From Sphingomonas insulae (GTDB lineage Bacteria > Pseudomonadota > Alphaproteobacteria > Sphingomonadales > Sphingomonadaceae): DNA of 64,000 nt. The translations under genes were made by a program, and so were the position numbers. Below, piece after piece: positions 39,529 through 47,646 of the stretch. Positions within the stretch are counted from its first letter, which is position 1; each line of letters starts with the position of its first letter. The stretch spans positions 186,001 through 250,000 of the forward strand of contig NZ_CP048422.1 of NCBI RefSeq assembly GCF_010450875.1. The letters are read 5' to 3'. The notes under the pieces were generated by a model. The model worked only from the letters and a program-made list of their open reading frames with translations, had not been told where the DNA came from and made no database searches.

Positions 39529-40973
39529 CTATGTCTGCCATCCACCGCCGAGCGCGAGGAACAGCTGCACCTGATCCGCCGCCAGCCGGCTCTGCGCCGC
39601 CGCCAGCGTCTGTTCGGCGGTGATCGCGGTACGCTGCGCGTCCAGCACCGGCAGAAAGCCGGTACGCCCGGCGCGGAACAGCGTTTCGGCATCGCGCGCC
39701 GCCCTGCCCGCCGCGCCGCTCGCCTCGCGCAGTGCCGCGATCCGGTCGAGGTCGCGGGCGTAGACGGTCAGCGCGCTTTCCGTCTCGCGCAACGCGCCAA
39801 GGACGACGCCGTCGAACCGTGCGAAGGCCGCGTCCCGCCCGGCCTCGGTGGCGGCGATCCGGGCGCGCACACGCGTGCGATTCGGGAATTGCCAGTTGAT
39901 CAGCGGGCCCAACGAAAACTTGTAGGTATCCCCCCGAGAACCCGCTCCGCCAGGCCTACCGATCCGACCGAGGCCCCCAGCGAAATATGGGGATACAGAT
40001 CGGCGGTGGCGACACCGATGCGTGCGGTGGCGGCGCGCAATTCCCATTCCGCGCGGCGCACGTCGGGCCGACGGCGCAACAACGCCGCCCCGTCGCCGAT
40101 CGGGATCGCCTGCGCCAGTTGCGGTTCGCGGGTGCAGGCAGCGACGTCGCGGTCGAATCCGGCCGGCGGGCGCCCGGCGAGCGTCGCCAGGCGATAGAGC
40201 GCGAGCTGCTTCGCCGCGAGCAGGCCGGGCATCGTCGCGCGCACCTGCGCCTCCTGTGCCGACGATCGGGTTGCATCCAGCGATATGCCGCGACCGCCGC
40301 GGACGAGGCGCCGGGTCAGCTGCGTGGTGCGGCTTTGCAGGTCGAGCGCGCGCTGGGCGACGCCAATCTCCCGCCCCGCCGAACACGCGTCGAGATAGGC
40401 GCGCGTCGTGTCGGCGGCGACGGTGACGCGCACGCTGTCATAGGCGGCACGGGTCGCCGCGAGGTCGGCATCCGCCGCCTCGATCGCGCGCCTGACCTGT
40501 CCGACGAGATCGACCTGATAGGAAATGCCGGCGCTGGCGGCATAGACGAAGTTGCTGGGCAAAGCGGCGCCGGGCAACAGTTCCTCTTCCGCCGAGCGCT
40601 GGGCATAGCCGGGGCTCGCCTGCACCGTGGCCTGCGGGCGACGACCGTCCTCGGCGATGGCGACGTCGGATTGTGCGCGGGCGATGTTCGCCGCCGCGAC
40701 GCGCAGGTCGGTGTTGGCCGCCAATGCCTGTGCGACGAGGCGATCGAGCACGGGATCCCGGTACAGCCGCCACCAATGATCGGGAAGCGGCGCCAGCGCG
40801 GCGAACGCGGCCTCGTTACCGCCGATGAACGGCGCGGTCGCGGACGGCTTTTCGATCACTGCGGCGGCGGGGCGATGATAGTCCGGGCCGACGGTGGCAC
40901 AGGCGGAAAGCAGGCCCGCGGCGCAAAGCGCCCCGGTGCGCATGTGTGTCATCAGGACGCGGGCGACGGTCAT
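39529..40973 (-). pseudogene. NodT-type outer membrane efflux factor, one apparent frameshift
   Basis: Outer-membrane channel lipoprotein of the TolC superfamily: lipobox LLSACATVGPDY, LYRDPVLDRLVAQALAANTDLRVA, YQVDLVGQVRRAIEAADADL, and the second repeat GPLINWQFPNRTRVRARIAATEAGRDAAF. The reading frame breaks at 39930-39935: one frame reads ERVLGGIPTSF and stops, while the conserved continuation GDTYKFSLGPLINW is in the next frame. One extra G in the six-G run (minus strand) restores ERVLGGDTYKF. The ATG overlaps the adaptor stop as ATGA. Last gene of the MarR-FUSC efflux set. If the base loss is real, the pump lacks its exit channel unless another one serves. Confidence 0.88.
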
Positions 40974-41860
40974 GCCGGCGCCCCGGCGGTGCGCGGCATC
41001 ACCTCCACCGTCGCGGTGCGGCCGACGACCAGCGTTTCGCCCGCCGGCATCCGGTCGATCGCGACGCGGACGGGGATGCGCTGTGCCAGGCGCACCCAGC
41101 TGAAGGTCGGATTGACGTTGGCGAGCAAATTGGCCCCGGCGCTGCGGTCGCGATCCTCGATACCGCCGGCGATGCTCTGGACGTGCCCGACGATGTCGCG
41201 CGCCTCGCCCATCAGGCGGACGCGGACGGGATCGCCGATGCGGATACGGGGCAGCTTGGTTTCCTCGAAATAGCCGATGATGTGCAGCGATCCGCGGTCG
41301 ATGATCGCGAATTCCGGATGACCGGCGGTGGCATAGTCGCCGGGTCGCAGATCGAGGTTGCTGACGGTGCCGGCGACGCTCGCCCGCACCTCGGTGCGCG
41401 ACAGGTTGAGTCGGGCGGTGGCGAGCGCGACGCGCGCCTGGTCCAGCGCGGCGGCGAGTTGCGCGACCTTGGCGTCGCCCTGTTCGCGTACCTCGCCCGC
41501 GACGAGATCGCCGAGCGTGCGGTTGCGCTGCGCCTCGCGCCGGGCCTGTGCCAGCTGCGCCGCCTGTTCGGCGACCGCGGCGGCGGCCTGCGCAACCGCC
41601 AGGCGGTAGCGCGGACGATCGACGCGGAACAGCGGCGTGCCGACCGCGACCGGCTGGTTATCGCGCACCAGCACGTCGGTGACGAGACCCGATACGTCGG
41701 GCGCGACCTGGACAATGTCGGCGCGGACGCGGCCGTCGCGCGTCCAGGGTTCGGTTTCGTAATGCGCCCACAGGCGGCGGCCGGCGAGCAGCGCCAGCGC
41801 GACCACGACGAGCGTGACGACGACGCGTCCCGCGACGCGAAGGGGGGGATGGAGGGTCAT
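40970..41860 (-). CDS. HlyD/EmrA-family periplasmic adaptor of the FUSC efflux pump
   Basis: 296 residues: one N-terminal membrane helix (VVVTLVVVALALLAG), a biotinyl-lipoyl-like segment (RVRADIVQVAPDVSGLVTDVLV), coiled-coil hairpin (about 80-145) and the returning lipoyl half plus beta barrel (RTEVRASVAGTVSNLDLRPGDYA). It resembles AaeA-type adaptors that pair with FUSC-family pumps. The ATG at 41860 lies seven bases after the DUF1656 stop; its own stop overlaps the outer-membrane-factor ATG. Confidence 0.92.
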   Translation of the reverse strand: MTLHPPLRVAGRVVVTLVVVALALLAGRRLWAHYETEPWTRDGRVRADIVQVAPDVSGLVTDVLVRDNQPVAVGTPLFRVDRPRYRLAVAQAAAAVAEQAAQLAQARREAQRNRTLGDLVAGEVREQGDAKVAQLAAALDQARVALATARLNLSRTEVRASVAGTVSNLDLRPGDYATAGHPEFAIIDRGSLHIIGYFEETKLPRIRIGDPVRVRLMGEARDIVGHVQSIAGGIEDRDRSAGANLLANVNPTFSWVRLAQRIPVRVAIDRMPAGETLVVGRTATVEVMPRTAGAPA

Positions 41861-41867
41861 ATGCTTT

Positions 41868-42092
41868 CTAGCCGAGAACCGCGGCAACGCTGCCGCCGGT
41901 GATGAGACCGGCGAGTCCGGCCCAGAGGATGACGGTCAGCGCGACGTCGAACAGGCCGCGATGCCAGACGAAGCGGTACAGTCGCGTGGCGGTCAACGCC
42001 CAGCCGATCGCTTCGGCGAGGACGAAGGCGAGGACGGCGGCGATGAGCAGCGGGTGGACGAACACGCCGCTGAGATCGATGTCGGCGGTCAT
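41868..42092 (-). CDS. DUF1656 (AaeX-like) small membrane protein
   Basis: 74 residues with two membrane helices (HPLLIAAVLAFVLAEAIGWA and FDVALTVILWAGLAGLI) and the conserved RLYRFVWHRGLFDVAL segment of DUF1656/YtcA/AaeX. These proteins sit between pump and adaptor genes in aromatic-acid efflux operons. The ATG at 42092 overlaps the FUSC TGA as ATGA. Confidence 0.9.
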   Translation of the reverse strand: MTADIDLSGVFVHPLLIAAVLAFVLAEAIGWALTATRLYRFVWHRGLFDVALTVILWAGLAGLITGGSVAAVLG

Positions 42093-44011
42093 GCGACGAG
42101 CCTCGGTTCGCCCCATCCGGGCGCGGCGGGAAAGACGTTGCGTCGCAAGCCGACCAGGCTCGCGATCGCGCCGGGTTCGGCCTTTGCGATCGCCTGATCG
42201 ATGTGGTCGAGCAAGGCGGGCGGCGGCGATGCTTCGTCGCCATGCGTGAGGTCGCGGAAATGGCCACCCAGCGCCTGCACCAGCGGCCGGTGGTGCGGGT
42301 CGCCGGCAAGTTGCGCGAGGCTCAACCCCATCCGGAGTTCGCGCAGGGCCGCAGCGGCGCCGTCGCGCTCCTCCTCCTCGACCTCGCCGATGCGCGCCGC
42401 GAGCAGGCCGATGCGATCGACCATGCGGCTGCGCCAGGTCGCGATCTGCGCCGGCCGCTCGACGAGCGCGGCAAGGTCGCGCCAGCCGGCACGGCGCAAG
42501 CGGCGGATCGCGGTGCCCGCACCGATGCTGCGGATCAGCCGGGTCGTCATCATCGCCGCCGCGACGCCGATCACCTGCGCGATGTTACTGTTGAAAAATC
42601 CCGCCGCATCGACCGCATAGATATTGGTGAGCGCCAGCCCGCTCGAAAAGCCGATCAGCATCGGCATCATCCGGCCGTACCAGGCGGGGATGGCCATCAG
42701 CGTCCCCAGCGCGAGCAGCGGCGGCGCCAAGGCGAGCGCCAGCATGGCGAATCCGTGCACCGCCGGCAGCACGGCGAACAGATACACCGCAGCCAGCGGC
42801 AACGAGGCGATCGTCCATATCAGGAAACCACGCTGCGCCGGAACCGGATCGTCCAGCGTCGCGAAGAAGCAGCAGACGACCGCGGCGATCATCGCGGCGA
42901 TCGCGCCCTCCGGCCAGCCGGTGACGATCCAGAACAGGCAGCAACCCAGGACGGCCAGCATCGTGGCGGTCGCCGATAGCAGGGCGATACCATAATCGCG
43001 GTGCAGCGGCCGTACAGCGACGGCAATATCGGCGGGCCGCGGCGCGGCCGGATCGGCGATCGCGGCGACCAGCGCGCGCGTCTCGGCCAGCGCCGTGACG
43101 AGTTCGTTGAGGCGCGTGGCGAGGTTGAGGCGCAGCATCGCGTCCCAATCGCCCGCGGCGGTCGGTAGCGCGGCGGCCGGACGCGGCAGCATTGGGTCGA
43201 GCACCCAGGCGCGGATCGCCGCCGTCGCCGCCGGTGGCATTGCCGCCCCGCGGCCGGCCAGCACCCGCATCCGGTCCTCGACCGCGGAAACGAGGGGGAT
43301 CAGCTGCACCAGCCGGTCCTGCAATCCGGTCAGCATCGCGCGGGTCGGCCGGATACGCGCGGTGTCGAAGGGAATGTGCGTTGCGGTGACGTGCAGGTCG
43401 GTGACGTCCGCCGCCAGCCGCCGCCGCTCGCGTGCCGTCGCCCCGGAAGGTTCGGCGGCGAGGACGTCGGCGATCCAGCCCTCCGCCTCCGCCAGCACCG
43501 CCTTGGCGCGCGCGCCGAACACGGCGCTGACGTTGCGCGGGAACACCAGCGAATGCATCAGCGACGCGCACAGCACGCCGATGCCGATCTCCTGCACGCG
43601 CAGCACCGCGATGTCGAAGATCGCCTCCGGATGCGTCACCGCGGGAAAACCGATCAGCGCCGCCGTATAGCCCGCCAGCATGAACAGATAGGCGCGCGGC
43701 GTGCGGTCGAGCAGCGACACGAACTGGCATCCCGCCACCCACAGCGCCAGCGCCAGGCTCAGCAGCACCGGTGCATTCACCAGCGCCGGCACCAGGATCA
43801 CCGTCACCAGCCCGCCGACCGTGGTACCGGCGATCCGGTACACCGCCTTCGATCGCACCGCGCCGCTGAGTGGCTGGCTGGTGATATAGACGGTCGCCAT
43901 CGCCCAGAACGGCCGGTCGAGCCCGAGCGAGAAGGACACGAACAGCGCCAGCATCGCCGCGACGAAGCAATTGGCCGAGAACAATGTCTCGCGCAGGCCG
44001 ACCCTTGGCAC
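42089..44011 (-). CDS. FUSC-family aromatic-acid efflux pump (AaeB-like)
   Basis: 640-residue inner-membrane protein with two blocks of membrane helices (about 12-155 and 345-480) separated and followed by cytosolic helical domains, the fusaric acid resistance/AaeB layout. FWAMATVYITSQPLSGAVRSKAVYRIAGT is the conserved first block. The apparent start is GTG at 44011, five bases after the marR stop, with AGGAC upstream. Probable role: export of aromatic or weak acids under MarR control. Confidence 0.9.
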   Translation of the reverse strand: MPRVGLRETLFSANCFVAAMLALFVSFSLGLDRPFWAMATVYITSQPLSGAVRSKAVYRIAGTTVGGLVTVILVPALVNAPVLLSLALALWVAGCQFVSLLDRTPRAYLFMLAGYTAALIGFPAVTHPEAIFDIAVLRVQEIGIGVLCASLMHSLVFPRNVSAVFGARAKAVLAEAEGWIADVLAAEPSGATARERRRLAADVTDLHVTATHIPFDTARIRPTRAMLTGLQDRLVQLIPLVSAVEDRMRVLAGRGAAMPPAATAAIRAWVLDPMLPRPAAALPTAAGDWDAMLRLNLATRLNELVTALAETRALVAAIADPAAPRPADIAVAVRPLHRDYGIALLSATATMLAVLGCCLFWIVTGWPEGAIAAMIAAVVCCFFATLDDPVPAQRGFLIWTIASLPLAAVYLFAVLPAVHGFAMLALALAPPLLALGTLMAIPAWYGRMMPMLIGFSSGLALTNIYAVDAAGFFNSNIAQVIGVAAAMMTTRLIRSIGAGTAIRRLRRAGWRDLAALVERPAQIATWRSRMVDRIGLLAARIGEVEEEERDGAAAALRELRMGLSLAQLAGDPHHRPLVQALGGHFRDLTHGDEASPPPALLDHIDQAIAKAEPGAIASLVGLRRNVFPAAPGWGEPRLVA

Positions 44012-44016
44012 CGCGA

Positions 44017-44472
44017 TCAGTCCTGCGCTTCGCCGGACGCCAGCGCGGCATGCAGGCGGTCGAGCACGCGTGTCGCGGCGATCATGTCCGCCTGGTCGAT
44101 CCCGGCGAACAGGTCGCGGCGGATCTCGGCGGTACGCGCCTCGACCTCCGCCGCGATGGCGCGGCCGGCATCGGTCAGGTGCAGGGTGCGAACGCGCTTG
44201 TCGGCAGCATCCACGCGGCGCTCCACCAGTCCGCCGCGCTCCAGCTGGTCGAGCAGCGGCACGACCGATGGCGCCTCGACGCCGAGCTGGTCCGCCAGCC
44301 CCCCCTGCCGCAGGCCGCAGTCCGCCCGCCCGATCAGCATCACCGCCAGCGCCGAGGTGTGCGAAAGCGACAGCCCGGCCATGCCGCGATCGAGGTGGCG
44401 GCGATACGCCCGCGCCATTGGCACCAATTGTGCCGCGAATCGGCGGTGCAGCAAGGCAAGATCGATCGTCAT
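44017..44472 (-). CDS. MarR-family repressor of the efflux operon
   Basis: 151 residues with the MarR winged helix: LSLSHTSALAVMLIG, GGLADQLGVEAPSVVPLLDQLERGGLVERRVDAADKRVRTLHLTDAG. First gene of the efflux operon. It is preceded, one base before its ATG, by a near-perfect 30-base palindrome that overlaps the likely promoter, so autorepression is expected. There is no Shine-Dalgarno sequence; the mRNA may be leaderless. Confidence 0.93.
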   Translation of the reverse strand: MTIDLALLHRRFAAQLVPMARAYRRHLDRGMAGLSLSHTSALAVMLIGRADCGLRQGGLADQLGVEAPSVVPLLDQLERGGLVERRVDAADKRVRTLHLTDAGRAIAAEVEARTAEIRRDLFAGIDQADMIAATRVLDRLHAALASGEAQD

Positions 44473-44473
44473 C

Positions 44474-44503
44474 GCAAGATAGATAGATGCCTATCTATCT
44501 TGC
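44474..44503. promoter_or_regulatory. MarR operator and embedded promoter
   Basis: GCAAGATAGATAG (44474-44486), ATGC, CTATCTATCTTGC (44491-44503): perfect 13-bp inverted repeat. On the minus strand TTGAAG (44508-44503) and TATCTA (44485-44480) are spaced 17 bases, which would put the transcript start at or next to the marR ATG (44472). The palindrome covers the spacer and -10 element. Binding by the adjacent MarR protein is inferred from position. Confidence 0.8.
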
Positions 44504-44519
44504 TTCAAGAGTCTTCTCG

Positions 44520-46910
44520 TCAGCTGTGGAAGCGCAGCGTCAGCCCGATCGTCCGCGGATCGCTGGGGGTTGCGAGGATCAGGCCGGAATTGCCCGCCTG
44601 CACGGTGACGTTCTGAATGTAATCCGCATCGAGCAGGTTGCGCGCGAACACCGCCACCTCGACACCGTCGGCGAAGCGGTAGCCGAGGTTGGCGTTGGTC
44701 AGATTATAGCCGCGGATGTAGGTCGCGCGCGACAGGCTGGGATCGCCGTTGAAGCCGCTCCGCGACGCGGTATCGACATGAACGAAGACCGCGCCGTCGC
44801 CGACGGGCCGGGTATAATCCAGCCCGCCGGTGACCGCGAAGCGCGGCAGCGATGCGAGCCGCCGGCCGCTGAGGTTGCAGGCGGCGGTCGTCGCGGTCTG
44901 CACCTCCAGCGGACACGGCCCGGCCGGATAGTCGCTGTATTCGCCATCGGCATAGGCCAGGCCGGCACGGAGCGACAGACCGCTCAGCGGGTTGACGGCA
45001 GCATCCGCCTCGATCCCCTTCACCGTCACTTCGGGTATGTTCGACAGATAGCCGCGCAATGCCACGGTCTGACTGGAATCGACCAGGGTCGCCTGGAAAT
45101 TGCGCACCTGCGTGTAATAGCCGTCGATGTTGAAGACGATGCGGCGATCCCAGACTTGCGTCTTCAGCCCGACCTCATAGGTCGTGTTGCGCTCCGGCCG
45201 CACCACCGCGGTCGCCAGCACCGGCCGGTTCTGGTTGTCGAGCGGCAGCCCCGACATGTTGATGCCGCCCGATTTGAAGCCGCGCGCATAGCTGGCATAG
45301 CCGAGCACGCCGTCGGTGATCGCCCAGGCGATGTTGCCACGGCCCGACAGACTGCCGTCGCTGTCGTGCGCGGTATAGCTCTGCGGGCGCAGGATCGACA
45401 ATTTGGCGTTCACCAGCGCGGTGTTGGTCGTCGCCAGCCCGCCCGACACCGTCGTCGCATACGAGCCGTCCTTGTCCTCATGCGTGTAGCGCAGGCCGCC
45501 GGTCAGCGTCAGCGTCGGCACGATCCGCCAGTTGACCTCGCCGAACGCGGCATAGCTGGCGGTGCGGAAATCGGTGCGTCCGTCCTGCCCATAACCGTCA
45601 AGCAGATTGCCGGGGACGGCGGTGACCGTCTGGTTGGGCGCCGTCCCCGTCGTGACCGTCGGACCGATCAGCCAATAGGCAGCGGCAGGGCCATAGATGC
45701 TGATCGGCCGTCCGGTGATCCGCTGGCGAAAGCCGTACAGGCCGACGACATAGCTGACCGGCTTCGCCCCGTCCGATGCCAGCCGCAATTCCTGACTATA
45801 CTGGTCCTGCCGCGACGGGATGTGCTGGGACAGCTGAATCGGCACGCCGATATAATCGCGATCGTTCTCCGCATCCCAGTTCCAGAACCGCCAGGCGGTG
45901 ACCGAAGTCAGCGTGCCGAACGGCAGCGTCACATCGGTGATCGCGCTCACCCCGCCCTCGTTGGTGTCGGCGCCGAGCGGGCCGTCGATATCCGTCAGCC
46001 GGTCGTAGGGATTGGTGCTCGGCACGCGATAGCCGATCCCGGCCGCGAGCGCCGCATATTGCCGCGCCACCGGACGGCGGCTCGCCGAAACGCCGTAATA
46101 GACCTGGGTGCAGCAATAGGCCTGGAAATTGGTGAAGTCGGCGCTGACCCGCATCTGGATGACGTCGTCGGGCTTGAACAGCAACTGGCCCCGCACCGCC
46201 TGCGTGCCGAGCGTGTTCGCCGCGCGCCCGGTGCGCACGTTGTCGAGCACGCCGTCGCGCCGGGTCGAAACCCCGGATACGCGATAGGCGACGCTGTCGC
46301 TGATCGGCCCCGAGGCCCAGCCGCGCGCCTGGACGAAATCGTGGTCGCCATAGGACAGTTCGGCGAATCCTTCGCGCGTAAAGCTTGGCGCGCGCGTGGT
46401 GATGCTGATCGCACCCGCCGTCGTGTTCTTGCCGAACAGCGTACCCTGCGGACCGCGCAGTTCCTCGACCCGTTCGACGTCAGCGAAGTCGAACGCCGCG
46501 GTCGCCGGCCGCGCGTGATAGACTTGGTCGACATAGAAGCCGACACCGGGCTCCAGCCCGTCGTTCGACTGGCTGACCGCGACCACGCTCGATCCGAGGC
46601 CACGGATGGTGAAGGCGGTGTTGCGGGGGTTGGCCGAACTGTAGTTCAGGCTGGGGATCAGCGTCGTCAGCCCCTGCGTATTCACCGTATAGCTGCGGTC
46701 GAGCAGCGTGCCGCCCACCACCGACAGCGAGGTCGGGATCGATTGCGCATTCTCGCTGCGCAACCGCGCGGTGACGATGACGTCGTCGATCGCATCGTCG
46801 TCCGCGGTGGCCGGCTCTGCGCCCCTTGCCTGCCCAGCCTGTGCCTGAGCCATCGCAGGCGTCATCGCCAGGCACACCGCCACCGCCGCAAGGCTACTTC
46901 CGAAACGCAT
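44520..46910 (-). CDS. TonB-dependent receptor next to molybdate-responsive genes
   Basis: 796 residues. Signal peptide (LAAVAVCLAMTPAMAQAQ), TonB box-like DDVIVTARLRSE, plug (NTAFTIRGLGSSVVAVSQSNDG, FYVDQVYHARPATAAF, LRGPQGTLFGKNTTAGAISITT), barrel to IGLTLRFHS. The plug belongs to the 750-800 residue sphingomonad receptor class. The ATG at 46910 is 92 bases after the stop of the ModE-like gene on the same strand. Cargo unknown; the Mop and ModE neighbours raise the possibility of molybdate-linked control. The marR promoter lies just beyond its stop. Confidence 0.92.
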   Translation of the reverse strand: MRFGSSLAAVAVCLAMTPAMAQAQAGQARGAEPATADDDAIDDVIVTARLRSENAQSIPTSLSVVGGTLLDRSYTVNTQGLTTLIPSLNYSSANPRNTAFTIRGLGSSVVAVSQSNDGLEPGVGFYVDQVYHARPATAAFDFADVERVEELRGPQGTLFGKNTTAGAISITTRAPSFTREGFAELSYGDHDFVQARGWASGPISDSVAYRVSGVSTRRDGVLDNVRTGRAANTLGTQAVRGQLLFKPDDVIQMRVSADFTNFQAYCCTQVYYGVSASRRPVARQYAALAAGIGYRVPSTNPYDRLTDIDGPLGADTNEGGVSAITDVTLPFGTLTSVTAWRFWNWDAENDRDYIGVPIQLSQHIPSRQDQYSQELRLASDGAKPVSYVVGLYGFRQRITGRPISIYGPAAAYWLIGPTVTTGTAPNQTVTAVPGNLLDGYGQDGRTDFRTASYAAFGEVNWRIVPTLTLTGGLRYTHEDKDGSYATTVSGGLATTNTALVNAKLSILRPQSYTAHDSDGSLSGRGNIAWAITDGVLGYASYARGFKSGGINMSGLPLDNQNRPVLATAVVRPERNTTYEVGLKTQVWDRRIVFNIDGYYTQVRNFQATLVDSSQTVALRGYLSNIPEVTVKGIEADAAVNPLSGLSLRAGLAYADGEYSDYPAGPCPLEVQTATTAACNLSGRRLASLPRFAVTGGLDYTRPVGDGAVFVHVDTASRSGFNGDPSLSRATYIRGYNLTNANLGYRFADGVEVAVFARNLLDADYIQNVTVQAGNSGLILATPSDPRTIGLTLRFHS

Positions 46911-46925
46911 CGATCGACCCCCTGT

Positions 46926-46942
46926 TTCGCCCACGTGGCGAA
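46926..46942. promoter_or_regulatory. Inverted repeat before the Mo-linked TonB receptor
   Basis: TTCGCC-CACGT-GGCGAA, perfect 6-bp arms, 15 bases before the receptor ATG. A TA-rich imperfect repeat (CTCTATAT...GTATACACAGAG, about 46943-46968) lies just upstream and is reminiscent of ModE half-sites, but the match is weak. Confidence 0.35.
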
Positions 46943-47002
46943 TCTCTATATCCGAGCGTATACACAGAGAGCCATCGGCGAACAGCCCGCGGCGCGAGGA
47001 TT

Positions 47003-47374
47003 TTACGAAGGATCGGCCGGCGTATCGCGCAATGCGGCGGCAAGCCTGCGATAGGCGGGATGATCGGCGACATCGGCCATCGCCGCCTCCAGCTCGCGAT
47101 AGGCGGCGAGCATGTCCGTTCCCGCCGCCGTCAATCGCGCACCGCGTTCCCGCCCGCCGCCACGCAACGTCTCGACCAGCGGCGCGGCGAAACAGCGGTT
47201 CATCTCATCGACCAGCAGCCACGCGCGGCGATAGCTCATACCGAGCGTGCGGCCCGCCGCCGAGATCGATCCGTCCCGTCCGATCGCATCGAGCAGGTCG
47301 GCCTTGCCCGGGCCGAGCGCATAGGCATCGCCGCAGGCGAGTTGCAGCTTCAGCTTGAGCGCGCCGACCTTCAC
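47003..47374 (-). CDS. ModE-like winged-helix regulator (DNA-binding domain only)
   Basis: 123 residues matching the N-terminal domain of ModE: LLDAIGRDGSISAAGRTLGMSYRRAWLLVDEMNRCF and the wing LVETLRGGGRERGARLTAAG. There is no C-terminal molybdate-binding domain. The next gene upstream is a separate molybdate-binding Mop protein that could supply that function in trans. Start is GTG at 47374, one base after the mop stop. Confidence 0.87.
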   Translation of the reverse strand: MKVGALKLKLQLACGDAYALGPGKADLLDAIGRDGSISAAGRTLGMSYRRAWLLVDEMNRCFAAPLVETLRGGGRERGARLTAAGTDMLAAYRELEAAMADVADHPAYRRLAAALRDTPADPS

Positions 47375-47375
47375 G

Positions 47376-47582
47376 TCATTTGCCGATCAGCACGTCGCTC
47401 GCCTTGACGACGACGGTGACGCGGTCGCCCTCGGCCAGCGCCAGATCGGCGATCGCCTCTTCGGTGATGCTGGACGTGACGATGATGCCGTTGCCGATAT
47501 CGACCTTGATCGTCCCGTTCACCGCCCCCGGCGTGATGCCGACGACCGTACCGGGAATCTGGTTGCGCGCACTGAGCTTCAT
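47376..47582 (-). CDS. Molybdate-binding Mop/TOBE-domain protein
   Basis: 68-residue molbindin: MKLSARNQIPGTVVGITPGAVNGTIKVDI followed by a beta-rich TOBE fold (IIVTSSITEEAIADLALAEGDRVTVVVKASDVLIGK). Such proteins bind oxyanions of molybdenum or tungsten as oligomers. AGGAGG lies before the ATG at 47582. Immediately followed by the ModE-like gene, so sensing and DNA-binding modules of ModE seem split across two genes. Confidence 0.9.
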   Translation of the reverse strand: MKLSARNQIPGTVVGITPGAVNGTIKVDIGNGIIVTSSITEEAIADLALAEGDRVTVVVKASDVLIGK

Positions 47583-47646
47583 CTGGACCTCCTGAATGTG
47601 CCGGCGACGATAGGCGCATCCGCCATCGCCGCCAACACGGGACGGT

